Assembly (NCBI GenBank): GCA_021234155.1
Contig: JAJEKV010000002.1
Coordinates: 26,529,299 to 26,593,298, forward strand
Length of the DNA: 64,000 nucleotides
Direction: 5' to 3'
DNA from: Isoetes taiwanensis
Lineage: Eukaryota > Streptophyta > Lycopodiopsida > Isoetales > Isoetaceae
Under the pieces are notes generated by a model. The model did no database searches and had not been told where the DNA came from. It was given only the letters and a program-made list of their open reading frames with translations. The translations under genes and the position numbers were made by a program. Within the stretch, counting starts at the first letter, position 1, and the number at the start of each line of letters is the position of its first letter. Below, piece after piece: positions 55,995-64,000 of the stretch.

Positions 55995-57545
55995 ATGGCT
56001 GCTTCTGTAGCCCCTTGCCCAGACCCCCATTTGGAGGGAGACATTCCCCAGCCCCAGCCCCAGCCCACCTGGGAGAACCAGGGGGAGGGGCCGCGCAAAA
56101 ACGGCCCCGGTCAGATAACAAGGACAAGGGGACAACCTCTTCCATGAGGAGGGAGGCCCGGACGAAGGCCCAATCTATGAGATTGACCCGGGAGATGGAT
56201 GAAGGCTACTCAAGCCCGACACAGGCGCAGACGAGGGCCATGAAATAGATGGAGGAACCGATTGAGAGTAACAGAACCTGGATTGCAGGATTGGCAGCAG
56301 AGATACAATCTTCAGCATCCCACGTGCTCAAAAGACAGTTGGCAGCGGAAAGGCAACGGATTGCAGAGATGGGGACCTGCATGCAACAGTTAGAAGACGG
56401 GCTTCGCTTGGCACACTTTGAGAGGCAACAGGATAAACAGGGCCTTACTGACTTGCGAGCTCGCGTGGATTCCTTCCTCACCACCATAGAGACTATGGCA
56501 TGCGACAAGCAGGGTGTTGAGCAGGATACAGTGGCAACTATATCCCGCCTCAAGTCAGAAGCTGAGGGGTATGCCACCATAATACGAAACGTCCGAGCCG
56601 CCTTCGAAGCCAGCCAGGCAGAGCTAAGAACCCTGCAGAGTAGGGCTGAGACACAAGATCAAGAGATACAGGAGCTTCGAGCAACCATTACCCAGCAAGG
56701 CAGAGGCCTCCATGCCAAGGTCCATGAACAATTATGGCACTGCACGAATGAGTTGGCCAAGCAGCAGAGATTTCAACAGGAGCTAGGCTCCCGACTCCAG
56801 GCAGCAGAGGCTCCAACACGGGGCCAGACAAGCACGCATGCCCCACAACCCACAAGTCGCCAAACAGGCAGACAGACACCACCTGCTCCATCTCGCACAC
56901 CACACCGCCCTCGCTGTGAGCAGCCCACACACTCCAGCCAACAGGCATCACCTGCTGGGACAACTAATGTTGCCCTGCGACTCAGTGAGCAGCAAGAGAA
57001 GAGCTGCCGACGTCATAATGTGGTGGTGCATGGACTCTCGGAGGAGGCAGGAGAAGATCTCACCAAGCGCATCCAGGATGAGATCCTATCTCGAATGGCA
57101 TTTCAGACTACAGTGCACATTGCTCGAGCAAGCCGCCTTGGGGCTCAACGCACAGATCGCCCGCGCGTTGTCAACCTCACGGTGGCAGACATGCGAGTGC
57201 GTGAGGCCATTCTGCATCAGAGTAGGCAATTGAAGGGGACTACTTTGTATGTCGACCAGGATCTCATTCCGATGCAACAGGAGTCCCGTCGGCAGCAGCT
57301 GGCTCAAGTCAAGGACGTCCGTCGTCGAGGGGGTGCAGCAGACCTGGTCCGAGGCAAGCTTCGCATTTTTAGGCCGGCGCCTGCTGAGGTCATCGATGCA
57401 ATGCATCAAGCTGCTGCCACTCCTGCTACTGCCACCAGTACACCTACTGCACCTCCTGCTCCTGCTGCTCCAACTGCTCCTGCAACTGCGGCTCCACACT
57501 GCTCCCCCTGCAACCGGAGCACATCATCGAGCGTCCACATCAAAT
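55995..57545 (+). pseudogene. LINE ORF1, coiled coil plus L1-type RRM
   Basis: Starts MAASVAPCPDPHLEGDIPQP at 55995; a frameshift near 56.09 kb and a TAG at 56246-56248 precede the long frame from 56249. Residues after that form a coiled coil (QLAAERQRIAEMGTCMQQLE, RLKSEAEGYATIIRNVRAAF, QAELRTLQSRAETQDQEIQE), then a Gln/Pro/Thr-rich linker, then the RRM and C-terminal domain: RRHNVVVHGLSEEAGED, HIARASRLGAQ, PRVVNLTVADMRVREAI, LKGTTLYVDQDLIPMQQESR and RRRGGAADLVRGKLRIF. That order matches L1 ORF1p. An Ala/Pro/Thr repeat tail follows. Confidence 0.82.
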
Positions 57546-57572
57546 GCCAACAAATAGGAACCGTGCCTCCGG

Positions 57573-59459
57573 ATGGTATCTTGGAACTGTCGGGACTTCC
57601 ATTGGCAGAAAGGGGAGAGTCTCACTCTATTGCACCAGATATGGATCTCATTTTCCTCATGGAAACATGGGAACATGCAGGGCACAGATTGCCGAACCTC
57701 CCAGGCTATCTACATTTCTCGATGTTCAATGAGTGCACAGGCAAGCGAGGGCATGGCGGGGTTGCCTGCTACTATCGTGAAACCTTGAGGCACTCAGTCT
57801 CGTTGCACAAAACAGACAGGTACAATCACTACTTGTGGGTGCGCGTGCAGCATGACAGTGGCAACATTTTCTTCATAGCAGCATGCTACTTCCCACATGC
57901 CGAGAGCAACTTTTATAACACTCACTCGGATGTGGATAGATTGGAGCCCTATGTCGATCTATATGATGACATACAGCAGCACAAACAGTTGAGCAAGGTT
58001 ATGTTGCTTGGCGACTTTAATGCACGCACAGGAGCCGAGCAGGTTTCAAAATTTGAGCCCATGACAGAGGACGTCTTGCAGTTGAACCCCACAGAGGTGG
58101 CTTGGTCAAGGATATCAGACGACAGCCATATTTCACGCTATAGCAGGCAGTTGTTGTTGCTGGGTAGTATCTTTGACCTGGTTATTTGTAATGGGTTGGC
58201 ACAATGGCCATCTTCCAGCTGCTGCACTTGTAGACAGGAGAACCAAGGGGGCAGCTCCAGTGTGGTGGATTATCTGCTGGTTGAGATCTGCACCTGGTTA
58301 CCCATTTTTCCATTGGAACAGACACTCGGGACGAGGAAGTGGACTCGGACCATCAGCCCCTGTTCGTGCATCTCCATTGGCAGGCTCCCCGTGCATCTAC
58401 TGCCTCAACACACCAGGTGCCCCAGCTGCGCCTGGACTACGACCGTGTAGGGACTATGTCCAGCTGCTTGAGCATGACTTGGCAGGACTGCTGCAACTCC
58501 CCACACTTCAAGAGAAATCTGCTCAGCTGACTCACCTGCTTCTGACGGCTACTGAGAGATGCTTTGGGAGAGGCCGCTCACGGCGAACCTCGGGCGCTAC
58601 CACCTTCCCCCGCAACAGATGGTTCGATGATGAGTGTCGGGAGCTCGAACGCACACTCTGGCAAGTCACTCATCCCACCTCCCACCCACAGGCCATCAGT
58701 CAATACCGCTCCTTTCTCAAGAACAAGAAAGCCAGATACCTCGCAGAGCATCAGCAACAGATGTTTGGTCTCCTGAATCGGCACCCCAAGACATTCTGGA
58801 GAAGGGTCTTGAGCAAGACTGCACAACCCAAAGGGAACATCACCTCGGAGCAATGGGTACAGTACTTGCAACAGCTTTACGACCCGCTCGGGGGCCGGAC
58901 ACCAGTTCCTCCACAGAAAGGCATGGCTCTGGTCATCACAGAGGGGGATGTTATCATGGGCCTACAACATCTAGCTAATGGGAAGGTAGCAGATTTAGAT
59001 GGCATGCAAAGGAACTTCAAATGGGCCGGCCTCCACCGGTGCCTGTCCTCACGGCATTGTTCAATAAAGCATTGCAAGAAGGCTTCCCTCCGCAGTTGTG
59101 CCCATATACAAGGCAGGGGACCCTCAATGCCTGGCCAACTACCGTACTATTATGGTCAGCTCCCTCTTTGCAAAACCGCTATCGGCATCCTTGAGCAAAT
59201 GCCGATAATATGGGCGAGGAGGCAGATGTGCGAAGCTCTTACACGTGGCAGGTTTCTGCCCGTGCATTCCACCATTGATCATATCTTCACTCTGTGCACA
59301 TTGATTGAGGATAGTAGGAATCGCCGGCAAAACCTGTACTGTTCTTTCGTGGATTTCACAAAAGCTTTTGACACAAATCGCCCCCGCGACAAAGCTATGG
59401 GACGATCTGCAGCGGTAGGGGACCCCCTTGACTTGCGTAATGCAGCATATAGGCTATAA
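57573..59459 (+). pseudogene. LINE ORF2: endonuclease and N-terminal RT
   Basis: Begins MVSWNCR at 57573 and slips frame into LPLAERGESHSIAPDMDLIF. Endonuclease motifs: FLMETWEHAG, GHGGVACYYRE, VMLLGDFNARTG and, after two more slips, SSVVDYLLV and DSDHQPLFVHL (catalytic SDH). The spacer has RNRWFDDECRELERTLWQVT and FLKNKKARYLAEHQQQMFGL. The RT part includes LANGKVADLDGMQRNFKWAG, a broken palm start, and motif A YCSFVDFTKAFD near 59339. Frame breaks every few hundred bases. Confidence 0.82.
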
Positions 59460-59511
59460 TGAGGCATGCTTAGGCCGTATCACATCGCCGGACAGCCGGT
59501 AATCGGTAGTA

Positions 59512-60685
59512 TTGGAGTGCGCCGGGGTTGCCCCTCTCCCCACACTCTTTGGCCTATACATTGACCACCGGAAGATTGGCTCTCCCGAGCATGGAGGTGC
59601 AAAAGCCCATCTCATGCATCACACAATCCGGCAACTCATATATACTGACGATGTCAACCTCCTGGCCTATACTCCAGAGGACATGCAACGTCACCTGGAT
59701 GCTCTTGACACTTTTTGCCGATTCACCAGCATGCGAGTTAACTTGGCCAAAACTAGGGTGCTGCTAGTTTCATCATCCCGTCAGCCAAGGCTTCCCTCAT
59801 TCTCTTACGAAAAACAAGATGTAGAGGTGGCTCCGACCTACAAGTACTTGGGAATCAAGTTCTCAACTACCACCCAATAGGATGTTGCCATCAGGTTGCG
59901 GGTCACGGCAGGTTGGAAAGCACTATATGCCATGCAAAACAACAGCCACAAGGCAGAGTTGCATGCCTGGGGCCACCAGTCACACTTGTTTCGGGCCTCG
60001 GTCGAGCCGGTCTTTTTGTATGGGGCAGAAGTATGGGTTCCCGTGATATACCTCAACACCTGGAATGACCTCGAGCAGGCGCAGAAGGCCTTCTTGGCAC
60101 GAGCCCTTGGGGTGAAGTCCACAGTTCTATACCAGATCCTACTCCAGGAGACAGGCTTTCTACCCCTTCAACGGGCTGCATTGGAACGTTATATCATTTA
60201 CTTCTGGAAGGTAGTCGCTATGGCTGAGACACATTTGCCCAACCTTACTTTGGCCATGGCGATGGGTCCCCAACGCCTGAAATCCTGCTGGAAGGACACG
60301 CTGGGGTGTACAGGCAAACATATGCATACATGTAAGGACAAAGAAAGATCACAAGGCACTTAAGCTGTACCTAGATGCTACTTTCCTTCGCAAGCTCTGG
60401 GATGCAGATGCTCTGACTCACGTTAAACTGGCACACTATCAGCAGCAAGTCAATCCTAGGCTCACGAGAGGGCCACACCAGTACTTGTACACCCAGCTGC
60501 CCATGAAGAAGCGCAAACTTATAGCTTCCATTCGCACGGGTGCATATCGCCTCCGCATTGAAACAGGGCGTTGGGCTCGGGAAGCACGAGAGCAAAGGCT
60601 TTGCCAGTGTTGCCACCAGGGCGCCATTGAGGATGAATGTCATGCCCTCCAGATCTGCCCAGCATTTGCCCATATCCGAGAGTGA
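59512..60685 (+). pseudogene. LINE ORF2: RT catalytic core to C-terminal zinc finger
   Basis: Segment 59512-59880 has a decayed motif B, then IRQLIYTDDVNLLAYTPEDM, in which YTDD replaces the usual YADD, and VAPTYKYLGIKFSTTTQ. Segment 59896-60363 is the thumb/connection region (GWKALYAMQNNSHKAEL, FLYGAEVW, ARALGVKSTVLYQILLQETG). Segment 60485-60685 ends with IRTGAYRLRIETGRWARE, QRLCQCCHQGAIEDECHA and LQICPAFAHIRE, a CxxC...H...C finger. It matches the relic at 479-1469 block by block. Confidence 0.85.
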
Positions 60686-60987
60686 TATGTTCGATTACTA
60701 GTGCCTGGCCAGCCATTGCATCAGTTATTGACTACGACGTCAGTGGGTTTGTTGGGGTCATATCTTCAGGAGGTTATAGATGCACGGACTCAGTTGTGTC
60801 CTCCGGGACGGTATTGAACTGTCTTATACAATTGTACAGCGTGCCAACATACTTATTATTGCGAAGGTTTTTTCCTCGAAAACCCTTCGGGGTGGGGGTT
60901 TTTTAATCCTGTCAGTAATACGCTTGCTGCTCTCTTTTTTGTTTGGGTCCCATAGGCCAATCGGTCTCCGTGGACGCTAAAAAAAAT

Positions 60988-61008
60988 CTATTCTATTCTA
61001 TTCTATTT
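60988..61008 (+). repeat. LINE 3' tail, (TTCTA)n
   Basis: About four TTCTA units after the conserved 3' end. The related end at 32.37 kb has ATTCA units instead, so the tail is a short tandem repeat rather than poly(A). Confidence 0.75.
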
Positions 61009-61913
61009 TTTGGATTGCTCTATTGTCAATGATTTGGGTGAGCAAAAGGCAGGATTGAACTTCACGGGGCTGCTAAAAGTAGCCCGACCATGTTGATGAA
61101 TGTGGGAGGCAAGATGTGGCGATGCATGTTGCTAGAGGCAGTGATCTCCTCAGGCAGCGGAATTGCAGGTATAGGCTCTGGGGTTTTAAGTCGGAGTCGG
61201 CCATGCTGCTGTGCTCTTGGGGTTTTAGGTCGAAGTTGGCCCTGCTGCTGTGCTTTTGCTGTCGGAGCTAGCTGCATCTGTGGAAGGGATTGTCGAGTGC
61301 TTGCTAGCAAGAACACTGAGATGGGATTGCCAATGTTCTGCATTATGTCTGCTTCGAAGGTAAGAAGATTCGTGTGCATATTCAAGAAGTATTATATATT
61401 TGATTCTAGTTTATGTGACAACATGTGGATTGTTGGAAGATTCCTCTTCCTTGGTGGTGGCATGCTTTCTTTCCAGAGTACCTTTTTTCTGTGCTAGAGA
61501 CGGTATAGACAGAGCAACCTTTCGTGGAGTCTATGAGCTTGCTTGAGAAATATGTTGAGTCCCTAACTCGAGGTGTACAATTGCCCTCTGCTTTGATGGA
61601 GTCTGTTGTAGGAGGCCTGTTTCCTATTTGTGGAGGGGCAGGAATCATGAGAGCATCCTTTTGTTGTGTATGCTTTGTAATATACAAATGGCGTTAATAC
61701 GCAATCCTGGTCATTCGCATTCTATTCTTCTGTGCATTCTTTTCTGTGGATCACATGTGTTGTGGAGTTCTTGGAATTGCAGGAACAAGTTATGATGCGG
61801 TGTAGGTGTAGCACTGCTCTATTATAAGCACTATTCCGTTATGTCAATGTGTCGATCTTGCAAATCCGGTCATGCCTCCATGCAGATGTCATGTGGGCTG
61901 AACTGCTACTCTC

Positions 61914-61999
61914 GGTTATTGGCGCCAATGGGAATTGGTAATAGCCAAGAAAGATGGTTATTAGCGCCAATGGGAGTTGGTATTAGCCAAGGAAGAAAG
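61914..61999. repeat. Tandem duplication, about 43 bp
   Basis: GGTTATTGGCGCCAATGGGA then ATTGGTAATAGCCAAG is followed by GGTTATTAGCGCCAATGGGA then GTTGGTATTAGCCAAG. Confidence 0.8.
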
Positions 62000-62483
62000 T
62001 GTGCCGCTGTTTCCTTATGTAATGGAAAAATGCTTGCTTCTTCATGTCATGCCAAAACTTTTGAAATTAGTTAATGTGATGTTGCAACAGGCTGTTTATT
62101 ATAGAAGTAGCACCCATGCAGCCTTCCACTTCTATTCCAGTTGTCATTTATACATTGTAATATAGAGAGCATCGCTCCCATATTGGTATTGGGGCGTCTT
62201 GCTTTCTCTAAGTGTTTAATAGGGAGATAACATCACTTAATGCGGGAAACTTGTTTGGTATTCATTCTTATTTATTTGGTGCTCGCACACGTATTCTTGC
62301 AATATGGGGAGCATTATGCTATATGGGGTGTGAGATGTAAAATCCTCGAACCTCGATTTGGCATATTCTGACCCTTATTCTGTGATCCAATATCACACTT
62401 GACCCATTAACACCGCTCAAATTATATACGCCCGAATTGGGTTAAGGTCCCAAGAATGGAAACCTCCCAAATTTTCTCTTATG

Positions 62484-62555
62484 GAAACCTCCCCAGCTTT
62501 CAGCCATAGCCTGGGGAGGTTTCCAATCTTGCTAACCTGGGGAGGTTTCCATAAA
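62484..62555. repeat. Hairpin of GGAAACCTCCCCAG type
   Basis: TTATGGAAACCTCCCCAG on the left matches CTGGGGAGGTTTCCATAA on the right exactly (18 bp). A third, inner CCTGGGGAGGTTTCCAA copy and an outer ATGGAAACCTCCCAAA copy (62457) make a small cluster. Confidence 0.8.
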
Positions 62556-64000
62556 ATCCCAAAAATATATTAATTTTTCTTTTACGACAGCAGCTATTCA
62601 TAATAACCCAAATTTAATGTCTATGGCCATCGCTTAGAATATCTTTGGCGCTCATTTTTGCTCATGGATATGGCAGTCGGTGGGGCGGCCATCATGGCCT
62701 TTGTCATTGCCAGAAGCTGTTGGATCTTCAAGCTGGGATGCAGCTTACTCCAAAATCTCTGTCTCAGAATCCAGTTGTTCCGTCCGTCTTTGGACCTTAT
62801 TTTCGGCATTCAAGGTATATGAATGTCCTTATCACTTGCTCTATTCTTCTTCAATGCCCACTTTTGTTTGATCATGCAACGCAGGAGTCGGCTATGCAGC
62901 ATCGTTAGATTATGGTAAAACATTGGAATATCTCTGGAAATCGATTTAGGGCTTCTTGAAAATCGATTTAGGGCATGAGATGGCTTAGAGCCAAGTCGCC
63001 ACTGTGGTCGCATACAAATGCTTCGATCTACCAGAGGGTTTGCTCCAAGCATGTTAGGCTTTCCACCAGACTGTAGCCAGCACTGATTCAATGGCAAATA
63101 CACAGAGATTACTCAAAATCATTTTAGGGCTATCTAATGGAAGTACTGGGCGTTGCCTGTGGCATCGGCGGCAGAGCCATGTGGCAACCTGGAATGATTT
63201 ATGCTATGATATTAACAGCCGATGCTGCCTCTTAGAGCATCTCTATGAAACTGGAACAAATGATTCTTCCCTCGACTAGATGCAGGCCGAGAATGGGCCT
63301 GCTTCATGTTTTTCGGATATGCTATAACCTATTGCTTGGGTTGGAGACATATGATACAAATGCAGGTGATCTCACTGAAATATTGTGGAAGATATGATTC
63401 AAACTTCCTTGGCAAAGCAGAAATCCAGCTCATTTGAATATAAACAAAGGTTTGCTGTCTGATAATTTCATTTTTGCATGCTTGGATGTACTTGAACGAT
63501 GCATCTATTCATGTCACAATGTTTTTATTTGTTATTCGGATTTTCAAGAGCCAAGATATCTGATGGCAAATGACTGTGATTCAGAAAAGATACAGTAAAA
63601 CATGTGCACAGGTTAGCTTTTGTTTGCATGGAATTTTTTCTAGAAAAATATACAAGAGGCTACGGATTTCTAATGGCCCTCTGGCCCTTTTAAATGACTG
63701 GCATAACTGAAACAGAGTTTTGTCTTAAATGGCATTTGCAAATGCAGTGAGCAGTTGCCATGAAGCTTAGAGCTTGAGTTGCCTTGAAGCATGGAGCTTG
63801 AGAAGGTTAGCAAAGACCATTTGATAATAAATATGTTCTAAGACCAGGTCGGAGCTTGAGCAGGTTAACAAAGACCATTTGGTTTGATTTCTCGTTTGCA
63901 TGTTTTACATTGATTGGTACTTACTACAAATAAGTGATGCACAAACATAACTTGTGTCCTATTGTTTTTGAGATATATGCCTATGCTTCCATAGCAAAAG

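Larger units (their letters stand above)
55995..61008 (+). mobile_element. LINE with L1-type RRM ORF1, near full length, decayed
   Basis: Plus-strand LINE: leader, ORF1 (coiled coil plus RRM), ORF2 (APE endonuclease, RT, Cys-His finger) and a 3' end with GGGGTGGGGGTTTTTTAATC, CCATAGGCCAATCGG and CTCCGTGGACGCT, then a (TTCTA)n tail at 60988-61007. Relatives in the window are the relic at 93-1470 and the 3' end at 32240-32386. The 5' end may lie upstream of 55995, near the C-run at 55880. No target duplication was found. ORF1 with an L1-type RRM is not the DUF4283 type common in flowering-plant L1 elements. Confidence 0.88.
61009..64000. other. 3-kb right end, no gene recognised
   Basis: Short open frames but no domain. 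It contains a 40-bp tandem duplication (61914-61999, unit with GGTTATTGGCGCCAATGGGA), an 18-bp perfect hairpin around 62484-62555 and a loose repeat of GAGCTTGAG(C/A)AGGTTA and AAAGACCATTTG at 63795-63885. Confidence 0.35.

Noticed and set aside
56688-57499. Minus-strand ORFs over the second LINE ORF1
   Set aside because: Shadow frames of the coiled-coil and RRM coding sequence on the plus strand.
62662-62815. RPW8-like N-terminus (MDMAVGGAAIMAFVIARSCW)
   Set aside because: Only a loose hydrophobic similarity, with no NB-ARC sequence downstream in the window.
1-64000. CRISPR arrays, bacterial operons, rRNA or tRNA genes
   Set aside because: Spliced plant genes and retroelements dominate; repeats lack regular spacers, and no tRNA or rRNA sequence was recognised by eye. 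A tRNAscan-SE run would settle the tRNA question.

Overview
The window is nuclear DNA of a land plant: spliced GT-AG genes, plant-type LINEs, a plant cell-wall mannanase, MULE-like and ULP1-bearing elements. L1-RRM-type LINEs and a tyrosine-recombinase relic suggest a non-flowering vascular plant (fern or gymnosperm), but that is inference. Only two loci look like ordinary host genes: a five-exon GH5 endo-beta-mannanase on the minus strand (6228-7772) and a 14-exon AFG1-like mitochondrial ATPase on the plus strand (17841-20873). The ATPase carries one in-frame TAG although every splice site is intact. Almost everything else is mobile DNA in various states of decay.

Left part (1-17.8 kb): a decayed LINE (about 93-1470); a small LTR element with three LTRs in one orientation and an intact 5-bp target duplication (2202-5544); the mannanase; a decayed tyrosine-recombinase ORF lying between inverted 28/29-bp repeats (8116-11158); a short foldback element (12.37-12.56 kb); then about 5 kb of mostly featureless DNA. 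Middle (20.9-35 kb): a 580-bp repeat present at 22.38 and 32.42 kb brackets GC-rich GATCCC palindrome arrays, a ULP1-type SUMO-protease relic, a foldback MITE with an 8-bp target duplication, a MULE/FAR1-like transposase relic with a SWIM finger, LINE pieces and a solo LTR.

The most interesting part is 35.04-54.46 kb. A roughly 7-kb LINE on the minus strand (16-bp target duplication, poly(A) tail, APE endonuclease, reverse transcriptase, zf-RVT) is split by a nested 12,327-bp DNA transposon (36548-48874) with perfect 32-bp terminal inverted repeats and a CAGC duplication; removing it rejoins the LINE reading frame exactly. This transposon carries, rightward, a DDE-like transposase resembling the plant DUF7869 family and, leftward, a multi-exon gene combining a ParB-like DGQHS motif, a long middle region with a methylase-like tail, and an FCP1/NIF-like HAD domain. 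About 15 copies of a GC palindrome (AAATCGCGC, 3 bp, GCGCGATTT) occur in it, all between the coding segments.

Right part (54.5-64 kb): a CT-rich tract, a tandem array with TTCTAGAA palindromes, a second LINE (ORF1 with coiled coil and L1-type RRM; ORF2 with endonuclease, RT and zinc finger; TTCTA-repeat tail; 55995-61008), and 3 kb with only small repeats. The TE coding regions contain frameshifts and stops and were joined by eye, so segment limits are approximate.
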